Origin: Neoceratodus forsteri
Lineage: Eukaryota > Chordata > Ceratodontiformes > Ceratodontidae
Direction: 5' to 3'
Assembly: GCA_016271365.2 (NCBI GenBank)
Contig: CM028131.1
Coordinates: 284,082,001 to 284,146,000, forward strand
DNA: 64,000 nucleotides
In this document: one piece after another, positions 43,899 to 55,771 of the stretch
Layout: every line of letters begins with the position of its first letter
Position numbering within the stretch: position 1 is the first letter of the stretch
The notes under the pieces: generated by a model
Told to the model about the DNA's origin: nothing
What the model saw: only the letters and a program-made list of their open reading frames with translations
The model's database searches: none
Program-made: the position numbers and the translations under genes

Positions 43899-45128
43899 TT
43901 ATTTGGCTGCTTCTAAACCAAACCTGGCTGTTTCAGCTAAGTCAGCTGAAGGGAGAGACTGTGCTTTGTCTGACATAGCAAGGACTGACTGCCAAAGAGA
44001 TTTTTGGTATTGTGCAGCATAGGCCTGGAAGTTTGCCTGCCTGATGGCCAAAGAGGCTGAAAGGTAACCCTTCTTGGCCATGCTATCAATCTTCCTAGAG
44101 TCTTTGTCTGGAGGGTGGGAGGCTAGTGGAACCCTTGTCTTGTCACAGGCTGCCACTTGCACCACTCCTTGGTGGTCAAAGTGAGAGAACAAAAACTTAG
44201 CACCCTGCCTTTCCAACTGATACTTTTTATCCAACCTCTTATCCAGAGGGGGAGAAGTATTAGGTGTTTGCAAAATCTTTAAGGCATCCTTCTTAAAGAA
44301 CTTGTTAACAGGAAGAAGAAGAAGCTTTTTTTGTTCTAGATGGGTGTGAGCCCCATCATTTCCATATATTCAGCTTCTTCTTCATCCTCAGTCACCTCAC
44401 TTGTGGGGATGTCTAATAAATCCACCATCCTTTTTACAAAAGTAAAGTGTGAGGAAAAATCCTCTGATGCCCTAGGAGGAGAACCAAAGTCTTGTTCAGG
44501 GAAAATCTCTGGTTCAATGGGGTCCCCATCGTCCTCCACATCAATATCAACATACTCTTCTTGTTCAAAAAGGGAAGATTGGGAAGACGTGCCAGTCTGT
44601 TTGGCAGGAGTCTGAGGCAAAGGAGCAGTCAGCTCCTGCAAAGCCTGGATAACTTGAAAGGCCTGTGCAATCTCATCAGCAGTTTGCATTTTTATTGCAG
44701 GCACAGAAGTCCCCAAATGCTGCTCAGCTGGGGGTTCTGTGTGCTTTGTTTTCTTGGATTTTTTAGAGGGAACTGGAGAGTCAGCTGGTTCAGCAAGCCT
44801 CTTTGGAACTGCTTGTGTACCCATCTCAGGGGTGGCAAATGCAGCTGCTGTTATTAATGAGGTTTCACCCACAGAAACAGAGGGTGTCAGCTGGTCAGAG
44901 CTCGAGGGACCCTTCAGAATAGACAGCTTTTTCTTGAGCCTTTCAAGGCATTTTTCAACAGTTTTTTCAGGAAAAGGTTTGCAACTATCACAGTCTGTTT
45001 TTAAATGTTCAAAGCCTAAGCAGACAACACATAAATTATGTTTGTCTGCCTTTGGCAAAAATCTCACCACAATCAGTACAAGGTTTGAAACTGGGTTCAC
45101 CGGTTCTTCTTTTAGGTTTTTCAGACAT
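43899..45128 (-). pseudogene. DIRS gag-like ORF
   Basis: The likely start is the ATG at 45128 (MSEKPKRRTGEPSFKPCTDC) rather than one at 45148. That frame gives C-T-D-C, and after a frameshift near 45050 LCVVCLGFEHLKTDCDSC, so three CxxC pairs can be read near the N-terminus. The middle (44900-44350) is Pro/Ser/Glu-rich with a KKSKKTKH basic patch and an acidic stretch. After another shift the C-terminal part (44273-43899) reads SRKIDSMAKKGYLSASLAIR then QANFQAYAAQYQ, the alpha-helical block common to vertebrate DIRS gag proteins. Expected role: nucleocapsid-like packaging. Confidence 0.7.
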
Positions 45129-45435
45129 TCTGTGGGTAAAATAACCACTAAATAAGAAAGATTTTTAAAACTTATTTAGTGCTTGTGGTCAGTTCTTGAA
45201 CCGATAAGAAACCAATCGGAAGTGGGAAACGAGCAGAAAAATGAACCGAGATTAGCGGTTCACAAAATAAATATTTTTAGCAAATTTGCACTAAACTAAT
45301 GGAGTTCCTTAATCAGGGAACTCTGATAACTACGAAATGAACCCTGGTTCCCCACAGGTTATACCAAACAGGGAGAAACCAAGAAAAACATGTTCTAAAT
45401 ACAAAAACAACAGTTTAGCTAAATATAACAAATAG

Positions 45436-45868
45436 TTCAATGTTGGTGAAATATGTAGTGCTTGGTGATACTGTGAGTTCACAATGGATTGTGATGATCA
45501 TTTATAATGTGGCTTTCCTCTATTCCCACCCTTGGTAAAAGAGCTGGGTAGCTGTAGCGAATAGAGGCCCTGACAAGATGGACAGAGTGCCGGAGAAGAA
45601 GGAGGAGGTCGATTGGGAGGATGGTGGGTGAGTTCCTGAATGTAAGCACAAAGTGCTGCAAGAGGTGGATTTTTGAATGAGAAGTGGGAGGAGCTTATTC
45701 CCCCACATTGAACCTCGGGCCTAAAGCCCTCCCATTCAATGTTGGTGAAATACAGTATGTAGTGCTTGGTGATACTGTGAATTTGTGATGGATTTTGATG
45801 ATTATTTATAATGTGGCTTTCCTCTATTTCCACCCTTGGTAGAAGAGCTGGGTAGCTGTAGGGCATAG
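45436..45868 (-). repeat. Ngaro B1-A2-B2 split repeats
   Basis: B1 (45735-45868) and B2 (45436-45564) both begin (plus strand) TTCAATGTTGGTGAAATA and contain GTGCTTGGTGATACTGTGA and GGTAGCTGTAG. A2 (45629-45734) reads GTGAGTTCCTGAATGTAAGC...GAGAAGTGGGAGGAGCTTAT, matching A1 at 53860-53964. A2 joins B1 directly at CTCCCA|TTCAATG. About 65 bp lie between B2 and A2. Confidence 0.88.
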
Positions 45869-46029
45869 TCCCAAAAAGAATTACCTCCTCCAACTCCAGA
45901 GAGTGTGATCAGGAGCACTCAGGAGAGGAAAAAAACCCTTAGGGTAAAACCTCTGAGAACTCATGGCTACTGACCTGCTTGTCCTCCAAGCAAACTAAGA
46001 GGAGATAATGGAAAAAGCATTTTTAAGTT

Positions 46030-47024
46030 CAGAAGTCGGATTAGGGATGTATACTTCGAATGTAGATGATTTCCATCTTCCTAGTCTTTGATGATATGGA
46101 CAGGAATATTAGGACGGGATGCTGAGGTGGCTGTTCCTATTCAAAATGAATTACCTGAATAGGAAAATGGATCTAGTTTGAGTTTCTGCATGAGGATTCT
46201 TGTGTGGTCAAGAAACCATTTGGATGTCACTGGTACGTTGGTGTTGGAAGTTAATAGAGGAGAAGAGGGATTAGACTTGGCGTGGAACATCTTGAGTTTC
46301 AATAGTCTTGCAATTGGACACCAGTTGTTTGATGTAGAATAATAAGTTATGGAAGTTCCAGAATGAAGTCTATCAGTTTTTAAAGAGGGTAGATTTAATA
46401 TGTAACTGTCATTATGCTTTTCCAGGTTGGATACTCTGAGAAAAGCAAATGAGTGAGATGATTATGTGAATTCTCTGGGACGAAGAAATTCATAGAAGGT
46501 GAGGGTAATAGCTGATGACACAATGAGATTGGAATTATGATCGAATGGATTTAAATCTAGTAAGTCCAGTAAACTACGAAATAGCGGTCCTTCTATTGGA
46601 AGGCAGCGAGTATTTGGAATGGATGATCGTTGAAAGCCCAATAACAGTAAGCTTGATTGATTAGAGAACAAAGATGGTGAGGATGGAGAATATTGGGAGA
46701 GAAAGAACCGGATGCCAGCTAAAGACAATTTAATGGTGCCATGGGAAAGATGCAAGGCCTGATGGCAAAATGTCAGAAAGGCCAGCACTAATCTACTAAA
46801 ATGATGGTTGAGTGGAAGGATGATGAAGCACAGAATGAGACGTATTTGTTCCATGCGGTCGTAAAAGGGGATCTAGTGGAAGAAGCCAATGTTGACCACA
46901 TGAGGAGAGATGCTTGATGTCGACAGTTACGTATGTCATTATTAGGTCGTAGTACGATGGCGGAGGAGTCATGATGGGATCTGCTGAAGGATATAGATGA
47001 TGGAAATCCTGAAAGTGAAATCAA
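46030..47024 (-). pseudogene. Ngaro tyrosine recombinase
   Basis: The N-terminal frame (47024-46788) has LLMWSTLASSTRSPFTTAWN-KYVSFC, the core-binding domain. The next frame (46854-46462) reads SHGTIKLSLAGIRFFLSQYS, LLLLGFQRS and TLTFYEFLRPREFT, whose R-P-R-E-F-T holds the first catalytic arginine region. Further downstream come SFRIGTATSAS (H-x-x-R box, with the His apparently replaced by Asn) and SKYTS, the tyrosine position. Stops separate the parts. The order RT-RNase H-recombinase and these motifs fit Ngaro rather than DIRS. Confidence 0.75.
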
Positions 47025-47543
47025 GAAAGCGCATCAGCTGCTTTGTTCTTAACACCAGAAATATAATAGCATGTGACGATGAAGTCATGGATGAGTGAAA
47101 GCCAGGTTAACCTCTGCATGAACAACATGATGGAAGGTGAGGATGAGCGATCTTTATTAATGATTGCTACTGTGGAGTGATTAACAGAATATACTGAAAC
47201 TGATTAGTGGGATCATAGATGCCCCCATAAAACTGCGGCTGCTATGATGGGATATATTTTGAATAATGGAGAAGTAGAAGAAAAATTGCTCAATGAAAAA
47301 ATGTCAGGAGGCCAAAGGGCAGTGATCCCTCATTGAGAATATATTGCTGCTTATCCATGGATTGGAGATGCATCTATGAAAATTTGAGGATAAGTTTGAG
47401 GAGATGGATCTTTATGAAACATGGAGCATCCATTCCATCTGGCAAGAAAAGGGACCACATGGCTAGGTCAGATTTTGCAAATGCTGAAATCCAGACATGC
47501 TGATGAAACTCAGGAACAGATGATGCTTGAATGAGAAGGTAAG

Positions 47544-48454
47544 CTATGAAGAGTGACCTTCAGGAATGATTCTCATTGGGAAATTTAGGTACTCCAAAAG
47601 GGAGAACAGGTCACGTTTGGTGCAGTATGCTTGGGTAGAGAAGGAAGAGACCAGCTCCTGAATTTGAGAGACTTTACCCAGCAGAAGATGTGCTTCCATG
47701 TGGTCAGAATCCAACACGATGCCCAGAAATTCAAGGGACGTGGCAGGGCAGAAGGACTTCCCCACTGCCAGAGGGACTGACAGGTCCTCAAATAGGCAGA
47801 TGAGCATGGACAGGCTGTCATCCGGGCTTGAGTGGGTGGATCAATAAAGAGGAAATCATCCAGCAGGTGAAGCACAGCAGGCCGGCAGCAAACGTTGAGC
47901 AGGGCCCAGCACAGGACCTCAGCAAAGATGTCAAACAGCTTAGGGCTGCTACGGCATGCAAAGGCAAGGCAGATGGTAAAATAGAAAACAGAATCCCAAG
48001 AAATTCCGTAAAGGTGCCAGAGGGAAGGATGGATGGGGAGGAGCTTGAAGGCATTGGAGATGTCCGCCTTGGAAAGCCAAGAGCCACGGCTGGACTGCTT
48101 AATAATGGTGATGGCATTGTTGATGTGGGCATATGACAAAGAAAATTCATCAGCGGGAATGAGGGAATTGATGCTCAGGGTGAAGGAATGATGAGCAGAG
48201 AGGTCGATAATGAGCCTCTTCTTGCCAGAGAACTTCCAAGTTGCTATACCAATGGGATTGATCCTGTAAACTGGGAATGGAGGATGCAAAAATGGTCCCA
48301 AAATAAAGCATTTTGCAAGTTCCATCTGTAGGAGGGAAATAACCACCTTGGGTTCCTGGATAGTAGACTGCAGGTTGGCACATATGAAGGAGGAAGTAGG
48401 GAGAACAGAGACACTGGTATGAAAACCATGGGTGAAACCTGAGAGTAGAAACAC
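47544..48454 (-). pseudogene. Ngaro reverse transcriptase
   Basis: Reads VYRINPIGIATWKFSGKKRL-IIDLSAHH (block 1-2), SWLSKADISNAFKLLPIHPS with the catalytic SKADIS aspartate, LWHLYGISWDSVFYF, CLAFACRSSPKLFD and AVLHLLDDFLFIDPP, the LDDF catalytic box (about 47845-47880). After a frameshift the next frame gives SFCPATSLEFLGIVLD. LPIHPS, RSSPKLFD and LHLLDDFL are typical of Ngaro RTs. The RNase H that follows (47540-47100) is heavily broken. Confidence 0.85.
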
Positions 48455-48628
48455 ACCAACTCCGGAGAAGGATGGGCAGTCAGGAGGTGAGCCAGGGCCA
48501 GCAGATTAACAGGGTGGACGGATGGACTTGGAGTCATTTGGACAGTTTCATGGCTTTTGGGCAAATGTAACGAGCAGCTATCTCTGCAAATGCAGCACAG
48601 GTGCAGAAATGCACATCCAGGAGTGGTA

Positions 48629-51156
48629 CTGTAGGAACAGAACTAATTTGAGTTAAATATTTTATTATAATATTATTATATTCTTAAGTGTTATTCTACA
48701 TCCTTATGTTGACTTAATTATTAAGTACTATAAATGTTTCTGATCAAACTAATGTCTAAATGAATCTTTAAAAAATGGACAATGCTGCTTAAGGCTTGAA
48801 TACTAAAATAGAACAATGATGCCGTGAAGAAAAGCAATACAGCATATATGGTCAACTTCAGAAAAAAAAAGTGTTCTAGGATAGTTTGTTTAAATTGAAT
48901 GGCCTCTTCCAATTAGTAGCAAAAGAACCTGAAACTTGACATAATTTACAACCTTGTTTTTCAGTACCAGCCAGAGCACATCTCAGAGGTTAACATAGAT
49001 TTAGACTGGCTTTAAGAAATTAAGACGTTTATTTATAGAAAATATACAAAAACTCTGATACATTTCAAAATTATACAGGTTATTGAAAATGCATGTACCT
49101 GCCCAGTGAGTAAGTTTTAAACCCATCAACAAAGTGTATTATGAGCTATTTACAAAAATCTGTAGCCTCAAAACTGTTTAAAATATATTGACAAGTTTGG
49201 TGTCTGTAGTAAGCTGACCTTGCCACCTTCTCAATGGAATGAGGGTAAAGTGTTTATTTAATAGAAACAACTAGTCAGCTGGATTATAAGCCTCTGGATA
49301 GCTACAAGAGGTCATGGTTCATTTATTTTGAACAAAGGAGATCCCTGTCTTAAAGAAGTTTTATTACATTTACACAATTCTAATGATAGCAGGTATGCCA
49401 AAGTTACATCATTTTAAACAGGAAAAAATGTACTTCTGAAATCTGTAAATACTTTTTAGATATCTATAAAGGAAAAAGTTTTATAATACTTTTATAAATT
49501 GTTGATTTTATATTAGAATTGACACCATCATGTTAGGTCTCAAATGAATCCTCTCCTTTAGTTGCATTTAAAAATGTGAGTCTTATATATGTACAAAGGT
49601 GCATGTAGATGCAAGAAAGAGAAATTGTTTCATATCAAAAATAGTTTTCAGGATGAGGTCATATTGAGAAAAAAATGGCTTAGGAGGGCTAACAGTAACA
49701 CTCTCAAAGAGTACTCAGACCAATCATAACTTGATGGTGATGTCTCCCAGTAAAGGAGACATAAATGAGATGCTAGCAACCAGCGAACCTATTTAATTCT
49801 TTGGTGTGTGAAACCAGTGTTCAATGTCATGACAATTTTGGATGAGCTTGGACTTATTCTAGACTAAAAGCCCGAAGCCACACCTGCTGGGAACATTACT
49901 TGGCTTTAACATTGCCACCGCAAGGGAGGTTAAACCAGCCTGAAAGCCTGCACAACTCTGCCACAGGTCCAGCTGCTGAAATGGACTGTTACAGAAAGGA
50001 CTTCCTTCCAGTATTGGATTAAGCAAGGCCTATGTTTTGCATACTGAGAATTTGGACTAAAAGTAATGTGTTGGAATTTCTGTTAAAAGCCTGAACAAAA
50101 GACTGACTTTGAAATTTACCAGCCAGCAAGTCTGCAGTGCTGTTGAATAACAATAAGTCCAGAGTTGCAGGTTCAAAAGCAGAAATTAACTGAAACAGAA
50201 AGGAGTCACAGAGTCCAGTTACCCAAAACAACACTGCTGTCCACTGGAAGAGATCTTTCTACAGACTGTGCTGAACTGCTGAAATTCTGTTGTCTAATTT
50301 CTCCCACTAAATCCTGAAGTGACTTTTAATAATTTGTGATGTCAAGCAAGAAGGATCCAACCTGCATTGCTTCATTGATGTCAAAAGACTCTACAGTTCC
50401 AGGTTCAAGGGAAAAAGACAGCAGACTAAAGCCAAACTCACCACCAAGGACATTTGTCATCCAAAACCAAAAGTTCTCACCAAGACTCTGAAAGCTAAAA
50501 AGTAGAAGACCACATCTACAGATAACTAAAACATAAGTATTCCTTTATCTTACTATTAGTACTTATTTGGCTATCTGGGGTGATAACTTGGTGCATTTTA
50601 GCTCCAAACCTTGGGTTTATGGTTAAGCTTGAATTTAAATCTAAAGAAAATACATTATACATATTATAAAGTTTAAACGAGTATCATACCACGATAATCT
50701 GAAACACTAGTGTAATGAGTTGCAAGTTCTCATAGAAAAAAAAGAAAAGGTCATGCTATTCGTAAGTGTGCTAAAGAAATAGTATAAACTGCCATTTATT
50801 ATGCTGAATAGTGCGTACTCATTTACATTGCTTATTGCTGAAATTTGTTTTATATGATTTACTTGATTTTCTAAAATCTGTTTTGTTTACATTACTTTTA
50901 TTATGCTTGATATTTATGCTAGTTATGAATATTTAGGACTTGTACATATGTGAATAAAATATATTTATCTCTTATATAATCCAAAGTGTGGCAACAGTGT
51001 TTTTCAATGTCATTTTTGAATCTGGAGAGCATAGGATAATATCACATTTGAATATTTATTATTTTTGGCAATTTATGAAATAATTTTGGGTAAGACCTGA
51101 GGTGAATCCAAGTGCATTCTTATAAAAAGGGATATTATAGGCCTTTGTTCCGACAG
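48629..51156. mobile_element. TA-flanked DNA transposon, 2.5 kb, non-coding
   Basis: TA dinucleotides at 48627-48628 and 51157-51158 flank ends CTGTAGGAACAGA... and ...CTTTGTTCCGACAG. The terminal inverted repeat is about 14 bp: CTGT(A/C)GGAACA(G/A)A. The interior is AT-rich with only short frames and no recognisable transposase. It cuts the Ngaro gag zinc knuckle, and precise removal restores the frame. A TA target suggests the Tc1/mariner superfamily, but the ends match no family I can name, so it may be a large non-autonomous element or a decayed autonomous one. Confidence 0.75.
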
Positions 51157-52250
51157 TACAGCCCTGGTCATTAAAGTTGCTGCATATAGATTTACTGCCA
51201 ATGTTTTGTATTGGGCGACCATGCCAGTCGAGGCGGGCCCATGGATTGGATATGGGGCAAACAAAGCTGGAATGAGAAGGGGAGTCTGGAGTGAGAGAAG
51301 GCCTGGGGACAGATGAGGAGGAGGGGGTTGGAGGAGACATGGCCAGGGGGCAAAGGGAAGTGAAATGGTTGAATGAACCACAAAGGGAACAAGAATAGGC
51401 ACATTGGCTGGCGAAATGCAGACAAAATAGCTCATTGTCCAATACTGCCCAGTTCAGCTTGATGTTGTAATGGGTCGAGGCAGAAGCTGCTTTGCCCGAA
51501 AAGGAGCGATGGTAGTCGTAGAAGTGCATACCACCATAGCAGACGCTGAGGTCAACTAGGAGATAGAGATAAGTGTCCAGTTCCTCTCTACGTGCCAGGA
51601 AGGCTGAACAAATTATGTCCCGATAAAGGCTGAAGGCCAGGACAAACTCAGCTATAGTCATTTTATGAAGGAGACGAGAATCTTGGGACTTCAAGATGGC
51701 CAACACATCACCACAGGACACAATGCAATTGTCCATGACATCGTGGGAAGAAATGAGCAGCGATACCAAATGTATATCCTTACCATCCAGGATGTCCTTG
51801 TGGAGGTCAGCTGGCACTAGATGAAAAGGGGAAATGAATGGAGGCTAAGGAGTGTGGGATGAACCAGAAGGAACAGCAGGAATCATTGATGGAGAAGGCA
51901 CCACTGCCAGAGGAAGAATCGAGGCCAGAGGGGAGAGGAGGCTTGTGGATGGCTCGCCTGTGGGCAGAGCAGGAGCTGGAGGAGGAGGCAAAGTAGCAAT
52001 GGGGTGGGCTTCGAGGGAGGAAAGGTGAGTCTGGATGTTTGTAATGGAGGCAGTCATCTGAGCCATGAAGTCCCGAATGTCCGAAAGTGGGGCAGAGGCA
52101 GGCTGAGGAATAGGCTGGCTGAGGCCAGGCAGAGGTCCAGGGTGGGATATGGAGGCCATGAGGAGGTTGTAGAGCTCCTGCTTGCAAGCAGAAGCAGAGG
52201 AGGAAATGCCCTTCTTGGAGAGTTCCAACATGAGTCAAGGCAAGGTTCAA
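51157..52250 (-). pseudogene. Ngaro gag, N-terminal and central part
   Basis: Two overlapping frames. 52231-51845 has KKGISSSASACKQELYNLLM and a Pro/Ala-rich linker. 51817-51059 has VLAFSLYRDIICSAFLARRE, LYLLVDLSVCYGGMHFYDYH and FSGKAASAS, then the first zinc knuckle CSLCGSFNHFTSLC and a second that opens ICSNFNDQGC. The second knuckle is cut by the TA-flanked transposon ending at 51156. Its remainder (cysteines and PKSHETVQM) resumes on the far side at 48626. When the insert and one TA are removed the frame is continuous. Confidence 0.8.
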
Positions 52251-54080
52251 TCCTTGATGGAATGGCGAGATTTAGAGGTGCGTTTTCGACCGGTGGGAGC
52301 AGTGGAGGGCGGAGGGTCCATCAAAGGGTCTTCAACGGAGGAATCATTGATGGATGACATGGTCTGGAAGTGCACCTAGGGATGAGAAATAGAGAAGTGC
52401 AAGTATGGGAAGCAACTGGGAAAGACAAGGACAAGAGAAGGAAGGCAGGATGAGCATAGGGAAATACTGAAATACATGGGGATGAGAGAGATGACAATAA
52501 AATGGATGGTAGGGACTGGAACTTACCACAGAGCATGGGGCCCGGCATAGAAAATGCAGTGGGAAGGAAGCACTAGGTAGGGAACTCCCGACTGGCGATG
52601 GCAGGCGATCTTGAGGGAAGGTGCTAGAAGACCTGAAAGAAACAAGCAAGATCTTAAGGGCAGGAATGCAAAGTTTGTTTGTTTTTAAAAGCCAAAACAG
52701 GGTAGGCAAAGGGGATGACATGGGAACAAAAGAATGGGCGGGTGGGGTTTAGAGCTGACAGAAGCAGGGAGGTCTGCGTGAATGGAGATGATGGCAGCAT
52801 GCTCCCACAGAGGTATTATATGAATATGCAAACATGAAATGGAAGGCCACCAATATTACAGCCAAACACCTGTAAGCAGTATTTCACTACAGAGATATTG
52901 CTCTCAATGCCTCAGTTGAATGCCTGCTAGGGGGCTCGAAACTGAATTCCTATCAAGGGGAGACGTAGCAGCCATAGCATGGCTGCAAGCAGCTTGCATA
53001 AAAGATGTAACAGAATAGCATCACACTAGCATGGTATGACAGGGGCTCTGATGTGGGTTCCAGGAGCAAAAACGTCCGCTAGTAGAACGAGTAATGGCGC
53101 AAGTGGTAGGAGAGAGGTAAACGCTGGTGCCAGCTGGGATGTGCTTCCCCATCCCCATGATGTAAAGCAAAACCAAAAGAAAACAGGAAGAAAGGACACA
53201 CCGGCAGCAATTGGAGGGAGAGACAGGAATGCTGCGAGTGCTAGAAATCTCAATGCCGTAGGATGTGCAAGCGATGCTGCCAAGTAAAGGGATTGGGCAG
53301 TGAAAACAGAAGACGGAAGATAGAACGGGGGGAGAGTTGAATGCTTGAGGAAGGCACTGGTGAGATGAAGATGGGAGGGGCAGAGAGCATAGTCTGGGAA
53401 TGCACTAGAGCTGGTGGGCTGAGCGGGTGACAACATGCCTGTACTTGGAATCACAAAAGGGGCAGGATAGGACAGGACCAGAGCAACTGTGCAAACAAGT
53501 GGACACCGTGTGGAAGGAACATGGGGCGGGCGAGTCTGGGGTGGGGAAATGACTGACATATCTAGTAAAAACTCAGGAGGTGAAAACACATGCGGGGACA
53601 AATTGAAAAAGGGCTTACCATCAGGAGGAGAGAAAGGGGAAACAGAGAAAGCAGGCTGGATGGAATTAAGCGGCGGAAGCCTGGGGGCAAATGGCTGCTT
53701 GGCCTGGTGATGAATCAAAATGCTACGATATGGAGCAGTAAGCACACCAAATAATCCAAGCTACGAAGTACAGGGAGCAAGACACAAATAAGGTGCAACA
53801 ATCAGCAGAACTGGAAGCAAGAAACGCTACGCAGGGGTTCAGGGGGAACTTCACCAAAGTGAGTTCCTGAATCTAAGCACAAATGCTGTGAGAGGTGGAT
53901 TTCTGAATGAGAAGTGGGAGGAGCTTATTCTCCCACATTGAACATTGGGCTTAAAGTCCTCCCACAAAAGGCAGCAAATGAAAAGGAAAAAATACTTAAT
54001 GTATTTTATATGTTTTATTACGTCAGGAGAGGTAGATGAGAGAGGATCTCCGAGCTTCTGGTCTTGACAGGTGGAGAGTG

Positions 54081-54243
54081 AAATCTGAGGGTTTAGAACC
54101 TAGGCAGTTAGTTCAAGGCAGTATTTGAAAATAGCACACGCAAAGATTCCTTGATTTGCATACCATTCCAAATTCTTTCAAGGCAGTTCAGTCTTAAAGG
54201 AACACTGCAGAAGTTATGAATACCTGAGTATTACTGGGATTAG
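54081..54243. repeat. DIRS right inverted terminal repeat
   Basis: AAATCTGAGGGTTTAGAACC through GAATACCTGAGTATTACTGG, the inverse of 32288-32450. Between it and the Ngaro element (53965-54080) is DIRS 5' leader sequence. It stops at about 54245, where Gypsy RNase H reading resumes. Confidence 0.9.
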
Positions 54244-54259
54244 AAATATATTGGTGGAA

Positions 54260-55524
54260 TTCTGAAATACCAAACACAATGGGCAGCATTTCTTTTTCAA
54301 TTTGCGCATAATTTCTCTCAGCTATATTATGTTATCTGGATGCAAAAGCAACAGGGCTGCCTTCTCGTAGCAAACATGCACCCAACCCTTCTTAAGATGC
54401 ACCTATAGACAATTCAACAGTTCTTTTAGGTCATAGTAGGCCAGTACAGGGGAGTTCATGACAACTGTTTTCAGTTCTTGAAAGGCCTATTGGTGGTGCC
54501 CCTCCCAGTGACACACTATCTCTTTCTCTAGTAACTCTCTCAGTGGTTTGTTTACAGATGATTGGTTTGGAATGAACTTTGCCAGGTAATTTACCATGCC
54601 CATAAATCTCTGTAAGTCAGTCTTATTTTGGGGAACAGGTATCTGGGTAATTGCTGTTATCTTCTCAGGGTCTGCCAACAGCCCATCTTTACTTAATTTG
54701 TGTCTGATGTACTGGATCTCTAACATTCTGATTTTGGATTTTATTTTAGATTTAAAGACAAATGCTTATCTCTGGTTCTTTGTAAAACATTTCTCAGCCT
54801 CTCACTGTGCTCTTGTACATTTGCTTCCCATAATAGGCTATCATCTATAATGATTTCAGTGCCCTTCAGCCCCTCAAAATATGTGAAATTTTGTTTGGGA
54901 AGATCTCTGCCACTGGCAGAACCCAAAGGGAGGCAGCTTGAACTTGTACCACCCAAAGGGTGTATAAAAGTCATTAGATCAGACCTGTGCCCATCAGTTT
55001 AATCTGCCAAAAGGCATGTCCAGCATCTAGCACTGTGAATACTTTAGCCCCTGCTAGCTTAGCTGTAACCTCTTCAACTGTTTTCATTGGGTGATGTTCT
55101 CTTTTAATTGCTCTATTAATATCTCTGGGATTTATGCAAATTCTTTGTTTGGTTTCTCTACAACAACCATCGAGTTGACCCAGTTTGTGGGTTTCTCTAC
55201 CTTTTCAATAACCCCCACTCTCTCCATGTTCTTAATGTTCTCTAGTTCTGTGTTCACTTTGTCTTGTAATGCAAAAGGTATTTTTCTTGGAGGGTGGATC
55301 ACAGGGCTAACTGACTTGTCTATTTTAATGTGATGTTCACTTTCTAAGCATCCCAGTTCCTCAAATACGTCAGCAAACTCAGTCAATATTTCTTCTGTGG
55401 TTTCCTCTGCACTTTCATTTGCAGCATCTACTGAAAATAGCTTCTTTATAAGCTTCATTTCCAGACAAGTAGACATGCCCCACACCAGAGTCATGCTTGC
55501 ATCAACCACTTGAAATAGCAACAA
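54260..55524 (-). pseudogene. Gypsy RT and RNase H (first half)
   Basis: The frame from 55524 holds ILTEFADVFEELGCLESEHH, then VSPVIHPPRKIPFALQDKV and MERVGVIEKVEKPTNWVNSM, the RT entry with W-V-N-S-M-V-V-V-E-K. Further on come IIIDDSLLWE (in place of Y-x-DD-I-L-V; only DD remains recognisable), HSERLRNVLQR, LEIQYIRHKLSKDGLLADPE-KI, QRFMGMVNYLAKFIPN and LRELLEKEIVCHWEGHHQ. RNase H then begins and is cut at about 54246. The connecting pieces carry frameshifts. Confidence 0.82.
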
Positions 55525-55529
55525 ATAAT

Positions 55530-55770
55530 ACCTTTTTCTTGCAACATGTCAACAACATTGCTTTGCCTTACGTACCAAGTTTATGCCCAGACTAGGAAAC
55601 CAATCTGGCCATCGACCTTTCAATGGCTTCTCTAGACAGTGTTTTATACATCTGAAAAGGCATCACATTACACTGTGCTCCAGTGTCTAGTCTGAACGTC
55701 ACATTTTTCCATTTATGTTTCAGATTTCTTTCCAGTCAGTTTCTGGCTTATAGATAGTCACAGTCTCAAC
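55530..55770 (-). pseudogene. Gypsy aspartic protease remnant
   Basis: A frame around 55710-55620 reads VRLDTGAQCNVMPFQMYKTL, containing the D-T-G-A active-site loop of retroelement proteases followed by the C-N-V-M-P context typical of the Mag-like Gypsy branch. It lies between the gag zinc knuckles and RT. Stops and a frameshift flank it. Confidence 0.7.
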
Positions 55771-55771
55771 A

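Larger units (their letters stand above)
45436..53964 (-). mobile_element. Ngaro-type retrotransposon
   Basis: A minus-strand element of 8.5 kb, about 6.0 kb without its internal transposon, with gag (52250-48570, interrupted), RT and RNase H (48460-47100) and tyrosine recombinase (47024-46030). It has the split direct repeats that define Ngaro elements: A1 at 53860-53964, B1 at 45735-45868, A2 at 45629-45734 and B2 at 45436-45564, giving the order A1-ORFs-B1-A2-B2. It is inserted in the 5' region of the DIRS element with no target duplication, as expected for recombinase-based integration. Confidence 0.88.
32260..54245 (-). mobile_element. DIRS-type retrotransposon, split by nested insertions
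   Basis: A complete DIRS layout can be traced on the minus strand: right-hand inverted terminal repeat (54081-54243), gag-like ORF (45128-43899), RT (43450-42590), RNase H (42500-41900), tyrosine recombinase (41860-41041 plus 33408-32937), internal complementary region (32751-32857) and left-hand inverted repeat (32288-32450). About 28 extra bases lie outside the left repeat. Without the Ngaro element (45436-53964) and the LINE cluster (33409-41032) the element is close to 5.8 kb, a normal DIRS size. It sits inside the RNase H region of a Gypsy element. DIRS elements move through a circular intermediate and leave no target duplication. Confidence 0.9.

Noticed and set aside
44492..45155. Plus-strand open frames of 121-138 codons
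   Set aside because: They are antisense to the DIRS gag-like ORF, which has clear cysteine motifs and DIRS-type C-terminal helices on the minus strand.
53026..53745. 239-codon minus-strand frame rich in Pro/Ser/Leu
   Set aside because: It lies in the Ngaro leader between the A1 repeat and gag, has no motif of any retroelement protein, and its composition is what CT-rich sequence gives by chance. It may overlap an upstream leader but I cannot support a product.
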